64,000 nt of DNA from Euzebya rosea (GTDB lineage Bacteria > Actinomycetota > Nitriliruptoria > Euzebyales > Euzebyaceae). This document shows positions 17,278-25,416 of the stretch, piece after piece. Where the stretch lies: assembly GCF_003073135.1 (NCBI RefSeq), contig NZ_PGDQ01000003.1, forward strand, positions 310,001 through 374,000. Direction: 5' to 3'. The notes beneath the pieces were generated by a model, which had not been told where the DNA came from, made no database searches, and saw nothing but the letters and a program-made list of their open reading frames with translations. The position numbers and the translations under genes are program-made. Position 1 is the first letter of the stretch; the number at the start of each line of letters is the position of its first letter.

Positions 17278-19130
17278 GGGATGCTCCCGGATGTCGAACG
17301 GGTGGTGGTCTGCACGAGGCTGTCGATGCGTTGCGTGGCCCGGTCGATGTCGGCCGTCGCCCGCCGATGCAGACCCTCGTCGCGAGCCCCCCCGTCGATG
17401 ATGGCGCGCAGGGTGTCGGCCAGGCGGGCCAGGCCGAGCATCTCGCAGGCGATGCGGTGTCCGTGCAGCAGGCGCGCGGGGTCGGTCCCGGCGGCGCCCA
17501 GCAAGTGGAGGTCGTCGCCCAGGAGCGCGAGCTGGCCCCGTGCGGTGCGGATGACCTCGTCGACGGCCGCGCTGCCGGCCCCGAGGGCGAACAGTCGGGA
17601 CACGTCGACGTCGGGCAGCACGTCCGCCGGGCCCGCACCGTCGGCGGTCCAGCGGCCGACCGTCGTGCCGAGGGCCGCCGCCGATACCGGCTTGGGGAGG
17701 AAGTCGTCCATGCCGGCGGCCAGGCAGGCGGCACGCGTGTCCGGCATGACGTTGGCCGTCAACGCGACGACCGGGGTCCGCGCTCGCCCCTGCTGTCGTT
17801 CGGCCTCCCGGAACCGGCGGCACACCTCCGTGCCCGGGAGGTCCGGCAGCTGCCAGTCCATCAGCACGAGGTCGACCTCGAGGCGCCGGTCCACCAGCGC
17901 GTGCAGCGCCTCGGCTCCGGTGCCGACCACGACGGGGGAGTGGCCGAGGCTGCGCAGCTGCTGCGCCGACAGCAGCTGGATCATCTCGTTGTCCTCCACC
18001 ACGAGGACGGTGGCGGACGTGGTCGGCTCCGTGCCGGGCCGGGACGGTTGGTCCACCACCTCGGTCGCCGATGTCGTCGACAGCAGCGGGAGGGTCAGCA
18101 CGAAGCGTGCCCCGCCGTTCGTCGGGGACTCCAGGCGGATGTCGCCGCCCAGCCGCGCCGCCAACGATCGCACCAGGGGCAGCCCCAACCCGGTGCCCCC
18201 CGCAGCTGCCCCGGGTGCCCTGACGAAGGGCTCGAAGACCCGGTCGCGGTACGCCTCCGGCACGCCCTTGCCATGATCGCGGACGACCACGCGCACGGTG
18301 GCCTCCACCGCGTCGACGCTGATCTCCACAGGGCCACCGGCCCCATGGGTGACGGCGTTGGCCACCAGGTTGGTCAGGATCTGGTCCAGCCGGTAGCCGT
18401 CCACGTGGACCGTCGCCGGGACGGACTCATCGACGTGGACCAGCAGGTCGGTCCCGCGCTCGGCCGCACGCTGTCGGTGACGCGCCACGATCCCGTCCAC
18501 GAGCTCCCTGATGGCGAGGACGGTCGGCCGGAGCGGCACTTCACCGGCATCCAGCCGGGAGATCTCGAGGAACTCGTCGACGGTCTGACGCAGGCGATGC
18601 ACGGCGGTGTCGAGGCTGTCGAGCAGGTCGCGCTGGTCGGGGTCCAGGCTGGTGCCGGCCAGCATCTCGGTCCAGCCCGTGATGGCGTGCAGCGGGGAAC
18701 GCAGCTCGTGGGCGATGGTGGCCACCATCGCGATCCGCTGGTCGGCAAGGTCGAGCGCAGCCCGTCGCAGCTGGTCGACCTCGGTGGTCGCCCGGACCAG
18801 ATCGCTGACGTCCGCGAGGACGAGGATCGTCACCCGCTGGTCGTCGTCGGTGGGGACCGGCGCACCGGTGACCGTCACGTGGGGCCGTCGACCTCCGACC
18901 AGCAGCCGTCCGGTGACCACCCATGGTTCGGGTCCGGGACCCGGCTCGTCCAGCCGCCGCTGGTCGACCTCGGGGACCAGCTCGCCGACGGGTCGTCCCT
19001 CGAGCTGCTCGGCAGGACAGTCGCACAGGTGCTCCATGGCGCCGTTGGCGCGCAGGATCCGGCCGTCGGCGTCGACGAGGCACCAGGGCACCGGAGCGGC
19101 ACCAACGATGACGAGCGGGTCGAGATCCAC
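17274..19130 (-). CDS. hybrid histidine kinase: PAS-HisKA-HATPase-REC-HPt
   Basis: A soluble 618-residue hybrid kinase. Domains in order: PAS (1-110), HisKA with His141 (TIAHELRSPLHA), HATPase (about 245-350; NLVANAVTHG, DHGKG, GGTGLGLPLV), receiver (373-490) with Asp425 (LVLMDWQLPD), and an HPt-like domain with candidate His556 (LLHGHRIACEMLG). This is a complete phosphorelay in one chain, likely modulated by the coupled H-NOX. I chose GTG 19130 because the PAS domain starts there and it leaves room for divergent promoters. The frame is open up to GTG 19241, which would add a basic, low-complexity leader. Confidence 0.88.
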   Translation of the reverse strand: MDLDPLVIVGAAPVPWCLVDADGRILRANGAMEHLCDCPAEQLEGRPVGELVPEVDQRRLDEPGPGPEPWVVTGRLLVGGRRPHVTVTGAPVPTDDDQRVTILVLADVSDLVRATTEVDQLRRAALDLADQRIAMVATIAHELRSPLHAITGWTEMLAGTSLDPDQRDLLDSLDTAVHRLRQTVDEFLEISRLDAGEVPLRPTVLAIRELVDGIVARHRQRAAERGTDLLVHVDESVPATVHVDGYRLDQILTNLVANAVTHGAGGPVEISVDAVEATVRVVVRDHGKGVPEAYRDRVFEPFVRAPGAAAGGTGLGLPLVRSLAARLGGDIRLESPTNGGARFVLTLPLLSTTSATEVVDQPSRPGTEPTTSATVLVVEDNEMIQLLSAQQLRSLGHSPVVVGTGAEALHALVDRRLEVDLVLMDWQLPDLPGTEVCRRFREAERQQGRARTPVVALTANVMPDTRAACLAAGMDDFLPKPVSAAALGTTVGRWTADGAGPADVLPDVDVSRLFALGAGSAAVDEVIRTARGQLALLGDDLHLLGAAGTDPARLLHGHRIACEMLGLARLADTLRAIIDGGARDEGLHRRATADIDRATQRIDSLVQTTTRSTSGSIP

Positions 19131-19199
19131 GAGTGCTGGTCTACCTCGTGGACTCGGTTGGACGGGGGGACGTTGGGCGAACGATCGGCCGACCGGCGG

Positions 19200-19227
19200 T
19201 CGACAGGTTAGGTGAACACTGTTAACT
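19200..19227 (+). promoter_or_regulatory. candidate promoter for the OYE gene with AACACTGTT palindrome
   Basis: TCGACA at 19200-19205 and TTAACT at 19222-19227, 16 bp apart, resemble a vegetative promoter reading toward the gene at 19262. The spacer holds the odd-length palindrome AACACTGTT (19215-19223), a possible operator shared with the divergent kinase operon. Confidence 0.35.
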
Positions 19228-19261
19228 TGCTCAGTCGTCACTCCCCGGAAGGTTGTCCACC

Positions 19262-20536
19262 GTGTCCTCCGTCCTCGCCAAGCCGCTCGTGCTGCCCAGC
19301 GGCCTGACCCTGCCGAACCGCATCGTCAAGGCCCCGATGACGGAGAACCTCGCCGACCGGCGGAACCAGCCGACGGTGCGCCACGAGCGGGTCTACCGGC
19401 GCTGGGCCGAGGGCGGCGCCGGCATGCTGGTCACCGGCAACCTCATGGTCGACCGGCGCTATCTGGAACGCAGCCGCAACATCGTCGCCGACGCCCACCT
19501 CGACGTCGACGCCCTGCGACGGGTCGTCGCGGCCACCGGCGACGTGCCGCTCGTTGCCCAGCTCGGGCACCCCGGCCGTCAGTGCACGCGGTACATCACC
19601 ACCCGGCCGGTCGCGCCCAGCGAGGTCGAGGCAGTGGCGCTGCTCGGCTCCTTCGCCAGGCCACGGGCGCTGACCGCGGCCGAGATCGGCGAGGTCGTTG
19701 CGGCGTTCGCGGCGTCCGCGCGGCGGTGTCGCGAGGCCGGGATGGATGGCGTGCAGGTCCACGCGGCGCACGGCTACCTTCTGGCGCAGTTCCTGTCGCC
19801 CCACACCAACCGCCGCACCGACGAGTGGGGAGGCGACCTGGCGGGCCGGGCGAAGCTGCTGCTCGAGGTGGTCCGGGCGTGCCACGAGGCGGCCGGTGAC
19901 GGGTTCTCCGTCGGGGTGAAGCTCAACAGCTCCGACTTCCGCCACGGCGGGTTCAGCGAGGACGACGCCGCCGAGGTGGTCAGCCTGCTCGCCGCGGAGG
20001 ACGTCGACCTGCTGGAGATCTCCGGCGGGACCTACGAGTCACCGGAGATGTTCGGGCTGGCGGACATGTCGGGGGTGCAGGAGTCCCGTGTCGAGCAGGC
20101 GGAGGAGGGCACCCGCGCGTTCAAGGAGGCCTACTTCGCCGGGTTCGCCCGCCGTGCCAGGACTGTCGCCGGGGACATGCCGCTGTTGCTGACCGGCGGC
20201 CTGCGGACACGGGAGGCCATGGAGTCACTCGTCGAGTCCGGTGCGGTGGACGCCGTCGGGCTGGGTCGTCCGCTGGCCGTCGACCCGGAGCTGCCGACGA
20301 AGCTGCTGGACGGCGCGGCCGACGGGATCGAGCTGCCGTCCTACAGCCCGCCGCCCCTGATCACCGCCGCTGGCGAGTCGGAGTGGTACGAGGCGCAGAT
20401 CGGCCGCATGGGGGACGGCGAGGACGTCGACCCCTCCCTCAACCACGTGCTCGCCGCCGGCCGCTACGTGGTCGGCGAGATCGTGCGTGGCCTGACCGAG
20501 GGTCCCCGCCGTCGACGGCTGGCCCGGACCGCCTGA
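19262..20536 (+). CDS. NADH:flavin oxidoreductase, Old Yellow Enzyme family
   Basis: A 424-residue FMN-dependent TIM-barrel oxidoreductase of the OYE class. Visible features: N-terminal PLVLPSGLTLPNRIVKAPM, QLGHPGRQ, the substrate-binding HAAHGYLLAQFLSPHTNRR segment (His-x-x-His equivalent followed by the NxR loop) and FMN-phosphate strand LLLTGGLRT with VGLGRPL. It probably reduces alpha,beta-unsaturated carbonyls or a related electrophile. The GTG at 19262 has GGAAGG 9 bp upstream; a TTG at 19253 abuts that site and is rejected. It is transcribed divergently from the kinase/H-NOX operon. Confidence 0.88.
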   Translation: MSSVLAKPLVLPSGLTLPNRIVKAPMTENLADRRNQPTVRHERVYRRWAEGGAGMLVTGNLMVDRRYLERSRNIVADAHLDVDALRRVVAATGDVPLVAQLGHPGRQCTRYITTRPVAPSEVEAVALLGSFARPRALTAAEIGEVVAAFAASARRCREAGMDGVQVHAAHGYLLAQFLSPHTNRRTDEWGGDLAGRAKLLLEVVRACHEAAGDGFSVGVKLNSSDFRHGGFSEDDAAEVVSLLAAEDVDLLEISGGTYESPEMFGLADMSGVQESRVEQAEEGTRAFKEAYFAGFARRARTVAGDMPLLLTGGLRTREAMESLVESGAVDAVGLGRPLAVDPELPTKLLDGAADGIELPSYSPPPLITAAGESEWYEAQIGRMGDGEDVDPSLNHVLAAGRYVVGEIVRGLTEGPRRRRLARTA

Positions 20537-20561
20537 CCAACGGGCCAGCCGATTCGGTCGC

Positions 20562-20573
20562 ACGCCCGGGCGT
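20562..20573. terminator. palindrome between convergent genes
   Basis: ACGCCCGGGCGT, a perfect 12-bp palindrome between the stop codons of the OYE gene (+) and narK (-). It has no T-tract. It could act as a bidirectional terminator stem. Confidence 0.35.
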
Positions 20574-22093
20574 CAGGCCACGGCAGGGGCCGGCGTGCCG
20601 TCCGTCACGTCCACCCGTGCGGTCACGACGTCGGCGTGCACGTCGTCGAAGCTGCCGGTCGGCTCGACCAGGAAGCGGCCGGCTGCCGCCGCGACGACGG
20701 CCGACGCCCCGATGGTGAGGAAGAACACCGTCGGGCCGGCGAACAGCAGCAGGGTGAGGAACACCAACGCCCCGACGTTGCCGTAGGCCCCGACGATGCC
20801 GGAGATCTGCCCCGAGACCCGCTTCTTGACGAGCGGCACGATCGCGTACGTGGCCCCCTCACCTGCCTGGACGAAGAAGCTGCAGAACATCGCGGCGGCG
20901 ACCGCGGCGGCGACGGGCCAGGCGGCACCGACCAGCGCCATCAGGGTGTAGCCGGCCGACAGGCCCAGGAGGATCACCCGGAGGGTCCGCGTCCGGCTGC
21001 CCATCACGTCGCTGAGCAGCCCCCCGATGGGCCGGGCCGCCAAATTCATGAACGCGAACGCCGATGCGGTCGCTCCCGCCGCCACCGCCGACAGCCCGAA
21101 GGTGTCGCCGAAGAAGGTCGGCAGCATCGACACGACGGCCAGCTCCGACCCGAACGTCACGGCGTACGCCAGCGACAGCACCGCCACCGACCGGAAGGGG
21201 TAGCGGTCGGCGGGGTCGTACTCCCCGGCGAGCGCTGGCGCGTTGACCTCGACGATGCTGCGGGACTGGGCAGCCAGCGCCACGGCCAGCACGACGAGGA
21301 CGACGGCGAAGGCCGGTGTCGACAGGAACCCGACGCGCATCAGCCGCCAGGCGACGAGGCCGAGGATGCCCACCAGCGGGACGTTGAGGGCAAGCAGGCC
21401 GAACACGGCGGCGCGGCTCGTGACCTCCAGCGCGCCCTGTCGGCGTGGCCGGGCGAACGCCACCCCGTCGGGCGTGTCGGTCACCGCGGCCAGGTAGTAC
21501 AGGCCGTAGAGGCCTGCGAGCACGCCGGTGGTGCCGACGGCGAGTCGCCAACCGCCAAGGCCAGCCGCGGCGACAGCGACGGTCGGCAGCACCAGCGCTG
21601 CGGCGGCCGACCCGAAGTTCCCCCATCCGCCGTACACCCCCTCGGCGGTCCCCATCTCCCGTGGGGGGAACCACTCGCTGACCATGCGGATCCCGACGAC
21701 GAACCCGGCGCCGACGATCGACAGGGCCAGCCGGCTGGCGACGAGCATCGGGAACGACGTCGCCATCGCGAACAGGGTGCAGGGGAACGCGGCGTACACG
21801 AGGATCGAGGCGTACACCCGGCGGGGCCCCCACCGGTCCAGCGCCATGCCGATCAGCACGCGAGCGGGGACGGTGAGCGCCACGTTGCACAGGCCGATGG
21901 TGATCAGCTGTTCACGGGACAGGCCCAGCTCCTCGCCGATCGTGGCGGAGAACGGCGCGAAGTTGAACCAGACGACGAAGGACAGGAAGAACGCGAACCA
22001 GGTGAGGTGGAGGACCCGGTAGCGACCGCTGAACGACAGCAGGGCCGCCAGACGAGCACGGGTCGGTACCGATGAAGCGGGATGTTGGGGCAT
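20573..22093 (-). CDS. narK: nitrate/nitrite transporter, NarK-type MFS protein
   Basis: A 506-residue major facilitator protein with about 12 membrane helices. Both nitrate-signature glycine motifs are present: YGGWGNFGSAAA in the first half and GAYGNVGALVF in the second, which is diagnostic of NarK/NRT2-type anion transporters. It begins RVLHLTWFAFFLSFVVWFNFAPF, the typical first helix. It lies 62 bp downstream of nirD on the same strand, so it probably imports nitrate (and/or exports nitrite) for the assimilation genes nearby. Confidence 0.92.
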   Translation of the reverse strand: MPQHPASSVPTRARLAALLSFSGRYRVLHLTWFAFFLSFVVWFNFAPFSATIGEELGLSREQLITIGLCNVALTVPARVLIGMALDRWGPRRVYASILVYAAFPCTLFAMATSFPMLVASRLALSIVGAGFVVGIRMVSEWFPPREMGTAEGVYGGWGNFGSAAAALVLPTVAVAAAGLGGWRLAVGTTGVLAGLYGLYYLAAVTDTPDGVAFARPRRQGALEVTSRAAVFGLLALNVPLVGILGLVAWRLMRVGFLSTPAFAVVLVVLAVALAAQSRSIVEVNAPALAGEYDPADRYPFRSVAVLSLAYAVTFGSELAVVSMLPTFFGDTFGLSAVAAGATASAFAFMNLAARPIGGLLSDVMGSRTRTLRVILLGLSAGYTLMALVGAAWPVAAAVAAAMFCSFFVQAGEGATYAIVPLVKKRVSGQISGIVGAYGNVGALVFLTLLLFAGPTVFFLTIGASAVVAAAAGRFLVEPTGSFDDVHADVVTARVDVTDGTPAPAVA

Positions 22094-22155
22094 GGCGAGC
22101 TACTCCTCGTGTGGATGAAGGGGATACGGGGTGAGGGGAGGGGCGGACGAAGGAG

Positions 22156-22542
22156 TCAGGGACGAGCGACCAGCACGACGCCGTCGACGATCCGGGTCAC
22201 GTACGTGGTCAGCGCGACGTCGGGGTCGTCCAGGCACCGTCCGTCGAGCAGGGAGAACCGCTGCTTGTGCAGGGGCGAGGCGACGATCGGCTCACCCTCG
22301 ACGTCGCCGACGATGCCGCGGGCCAGGACGGCGACGTCGGTGAAGGGATCGACGTGGTCGACGGCCAGCACCCGGTCCACGCCGTCGCGATCGCGGAGCC
22401 GGAACACCGCCACGGGGTGGCCGTCGATGCGCACGGCCACGCCAGTGTCGGGGATGATCCGGTCGAGGGGGCACACCTCGGCCCACCCCCGGGCCACCGT
22501 GTCGAGGGCCGGTCGGTCCGGGACGAGCAGGTCTGGACTCAT
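22156..22542 (-). CDS. nirD: nitrite reductase small subunit NirD
   Basis: A 128-residue Rieske-fold protein of the NirD type. The region where Rieske proteins carry cluster ligands reads ASPLHKQRFSLLDGRC, with the ligand cysteines missing, as is usual for NirD. It pairs with NirB to form the NADH-dependent assimilatory nitrite reductase. The ATG overlaps the nirB stop as ATGA (22539-22542). The start is fixed by that overlap. Confidence 0.92.
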   Translation of the reverse strand: MSPDLLVPDRPALDTVARGWAEVCPLDRIIPDTGVAVRIDGHPVAVFRLRDRDGVDRVLAVDHVDPFTDVAVLARGIVGDVEGEPIVASPLHKQRFSLLDGRCLDDPDVALTTYVTRIVDGVVLVARP

Positions 22543-25175
22543 CGGATCGCTCCTTCGTCGAGGGTGCGGTGGGCGACGGCCTGCGCGCCGACGAGGTCCA
22601 CGACGGGCAGCAGCCGTCGCTCCTCGGCGGTGGCCGGTCGTCGTTGGTCGCGTTCGCGGACCCAGGCCAGGTCGGTGTCGGGGCCGTCGCCGTCGACGTA
22701 GCTGGCGAACATCGCCAGCCGCGCCGGATCCTCGAGCGTGGCCTTCCACTCGCAGGCGTAGGTGGCGACGTGATGGGCCATGTGCGACTCCAGCTCCTCG
22801 GCCAGCCCGAGGGAGTCGTCGACCACGACCGCCCGAACGTGCGCGATGCCGCCGTCGATGCGGTTGAGCCACGTGGCGGTCCGTTCCAGCCGGTCGGCGG
22901 TGCGGACGTAGTAGGCGAGGAAGCGGTCGATGGTGCGGACCAGGTCCGCCGTCGACAGGTCGGTGGCCAGCAGCACGGCGTGCTGCGGCGTCATGCCGCC
23001 GTTGCCGCAGACGTAGAGGTTCCAGCCGTTCTCGGTGGCGATGACCCCGACGTCCTTGCCCCGGGCCTCGGCGCACTCTCGTGAGCAGCCGGAGACCGCC
23101 ATCTTGATCTTGTGGGGCGACCGCAGTCCCCGGTACCGCTCCTCCAGCTCGATGGCGAGGGTCGTGGAGTCCTGCACCCCGTAGCGGCACCACGTCCGGC
23201 CGACGCAGGACTTCACCGTTCGCAGGGCCTTGCCGTAGGCATGGCCGGACTCGAAGCCGGCGTCGACGAGCCGTCGCCAGATGGAGGGAAGCTGCTCCAG
23301 GCGTGCGCCGAGCAGGTCGATCCGCTGGCCACCGGTGATCTTGGTGTACAGGTCGAACTCCTTGGCGACCCCGGCGATGACCATCAGCTTGTCGGGGGTG
23401 ATCTCGCCGCCGGGTACCCGGGGGATGACTGAGTAGGTGCCGTCCTTCTGGATGTTGGCGAGGAACCGGTCGTTGGTGTCCTGCAGCGGGGCGTGCGAGG
23501 GGTCGAGGACGTACTCGTTGGTGATCGTGGCAAGGATCGAGGCGATCGTCGGCTTGCAGGTCGCACACCCGGTGCCGGTCCCGGAGTGGGCCAGCACCTC
23601 CGCGAAGGTGCGGAAGCCAGCGACCCGGACGATCTCGTAGAGCTCCTGGCGTGTCTGGGGGAAGTGCGCACACAGGGCGGTGTCGACCTCCAGGCCCGCC
23701 GCCGCCATCTCGGTGTCGAGGATGCGCTTGCACAGGGCGGTGCAGCTGCCGCAGCCGGTGCCGGCGTTGGTGGCGGCCGCGAGCTCGGGCATCGTGTGCA
23801 GGCCCGGCCGGTCACCGTCGCCCCGGATGGCCGTGCAGAGCTGCCCCTTGGTGACGGTGTTGCAGGTGCACACCAGGTCGTCGTCGTGGAGCTCACCGGC
23901 GGTGGTGCCGGCGTCCTCCATCGTCGGGGCAGCCAGGACTGCGAGGGGGACATCGACGGGGCGCCCCGACAGGGTCAGCCGCAGCAGGCGGTCGTAGCCC
24001 GACGCGTCGCCGACGAGGATGCCGCCCAGCAGGGTCGTCCCGTCGGCGGAGACCACCAGCTTGCGGTGGACGTGACCGACGGGGTCGTCCCACACCACGA
24101 CGCGCGCGCCGTCGGTGTCGGCCATCGCGTCGCCGAAGCTGGCGACGTCGACCCCGAGCAGCTTGAGCTGCGTGGACGGGTCGGCGCCACGGAACGTGAC
24201 GTCACCACCTCCCAGTCGTTCCGCGAGGACCCTGGCCATGGTGTAGCCCGGGCCGACCAGGCCGTGGACGACCCCGTCGACCGACGCGCACTCGCCGATG
24301 GCGTGCACGTGGGGGTCGGAGGAGGTCAGGGTCGGACCGACGGCGACGCCGCCGCGTTCGCCGACGTCCAGCCCGGCGGCGCGGGCCAGCTCGTCGCGGG
24401 CCCGGATGCCGGCGGAGAAGACGACCATGTCGGTGTCGAGCACGCTGCCGTCGGTGAACTCCAGCCGCGCGACACGCCCGTCGTCGCCGGGGCGGAACGC
24501 CGCGGTCGCCGTGTCGGTGCGCACGGTCAGCCCCAGCGCCTCGACCCGGGCCCGCAGGGCGTCGGAGGCCGGCTGGTCCAGCTGTCGGGGCATCAGCCGG
24601 GGCGCGAACTCGATCACCGTGACCTCCAGGCCGAGCAGGCGCAGGGCGTTGGCGGCTTCCAGGCCGAGCAGGCCGCCGCCGATGACGACCCCCCTGGAGG
24701 CGTGCGTCGCGTCGGCGGTGATGCCGTCGAGGTCGGCGATGGTCCGGTAGACGTGGCAGCCGGGCAGGTCGTGGCCGGGGATGGGCGGCACGAACGGGCG
24801 GGACCCGGTGGCGAGGACGAGGTCGTCGTAGCCGAGCGAGCGGCCGTCGTCGAGGGTGACGGTGCGGGCGTCGCGGTCGATGGCGTCGACCCTGCGTCCC
24901 AGGAGCTCGGTGACGTTGGGACGTGCGCGGATCGCCGGGTCAGCCATCGAGAGCTCGTCGGCGGTCGCTCCCTCGACGTACGCCGACAGGTGCACGCGGT
25001 CGTAGGCGGGCAGGTGCTCCTCGCCGATGACGGCGAGGTCGATGTGGTCGAGCAGACCGGTGCGGGCGAGCTCGGCGAGGAACCGCTCGCCGACCATGCC
25101 GTTGCCGGCGACCACGACGGAACGCCGCCCGGCTCGAGCCGGTGCGGGAGGTGTCACGGTGTCGGTGTGCTGCAT
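22539..25175 (-). CDS. nirB: nitrite reductase [NAD(P)H] large subunit NirB
   Basis: An 878-residue siroheme nitrite reductase. N-terminal FAD/NAD-binding domains (VVVAGNGMVGERF; VVIGGGLLGLEAANAL) are followed by BFD-type [2Fe-2S] cysteines (LVCTCNTVTKG, GTGCGSC), and a C-terminal sulfite/nitrite reductase domain with Cys657-x5-Cys663 and Cys697-x3-Cys701 for the [4Fe-4S]-siroheme centre. It reduces nitrite to ammonium in the cytoplasm. The ATG at 25175 begins the family-like sequence; the frame continues upstream but into an unrelated region overlapping the regulator gene. Confidence 0.95.
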   Translation of the reverse strand: MQHTDTVTPPAPARAGRRSVVVAGNGMVGERFLAELARTGLLDHIDLAVIGEEHLPAYDRVHLSAYVEGATADELSMADPAIRARPNVTELLGRRVDAIDRDARTVTLDDGRSLGYDDLVLATGSRPFVPPIPGHDLPGCHVYRTIADLDGITADATHASRGVVIGGGLLGLEAANALRLLGLEVTVIEFAPRLMPRQLDQPASDALRARVEALGLTVRTDTATAAFRPGDDGRVARLEFTDGSVLDTDMVVFSAGIRARDELARAAGLDVGERGGVAVGPTLTSSDPHVHAIGECASVDGVVHGLVGPGYTMARVLAERLGGGDVTFRGADPSTQLKLLGVDVASFGDAMADTDGARVVVWDDPVGHVHRKLVVSADGTTLLGGILVGDASGYDRLLRLTLSGRPVDVPLAVLAAPTMEDAGTTAGELHDDDLVCTCNTVTKGQLCTAIRGDGDRPGLHTMPELAAATNAGTGCGSCTALCKRILDTEMAAAGLEVDTALCAHFPQTRQELYEIVRVAGFRTFAEVLAHSGTGTGCATCKPTIASILATITNEYVLDPSHAPLQDTNDRFLANIQKDGTYSVIPRVPGGEITPDKLMVIAGVAKEFDLYTKITGGQRIDLLGARLEQLPSIWRRLVDAGFESGHAYGKALRTVKSCVGRTWCRYGVQDSTTLAIELEERYRGLRSPHKIKMAVSGCSRECAEARGKDVGVIATENGWNLYVCGNGGMTPQHAVLLATDLSTADLVRTIDRFLAYYVRTADRLERTATWLNRIDGGIAHVRAVVVDDSLGLAEELESHMAHHVATYACEWKATLEDPARLAMFASYVDGDGPDTDLAWVRERDQRRPATAEERRLLPVVDLVGAQAVAHRTLDEGAIR

Positions 25176-25298
25176 GGGGTGCACGGTGGGGGAGCGGTGT
25201 TTCGGGCGTCCCCGGCCCCGTGTGTCCCGCAGGTTTCGCGGGCGTCGCGCACCACCGACGAGATCGTTGTGGCGGGACGGCTGGCTCGCGACCGGAGC

Positions 25299-25336
25299 GA
25301 CACGCCGACGAAACACCGGCGTGACCACGAGCCAAC
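25299..25336 (+). promoter_or_regulatory. candidate GlnR box between nirB and the HemD-like regulator
   Basis: GACAC-n6-GAAAC-n6-GTGAC-n6-CCAAC fits the actinobacterial GlnR pattern GTnAC-n6-GAAAC repeated twice, with exact 6-bp spacers and 15 of 18 defined positions matching. It lies about 124 bp upstream of nirB and 80 bp upstream of the divergent regulator gene. GlnR activates nirB in characterised actinobacteria, so nitrogen-limitation control is likely. Confidence 0.55.
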
Positions 25337-25416
25337 AGCGGCAGATCAGGATGAAGCGGTCGACCCGATCGAGGTCGTCGACACACCGGGCGCCCATCCG
25401 CCGAGGAGGCCATCTC

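Noticed and set aside
20636-22075. A 479-codon plus-strand open frame opposite narK
   Set aside because: Low-complexity His/Gln/Arg-rich translation; the minus strand encodes a clear NarK with both nitrate-signature motifs.
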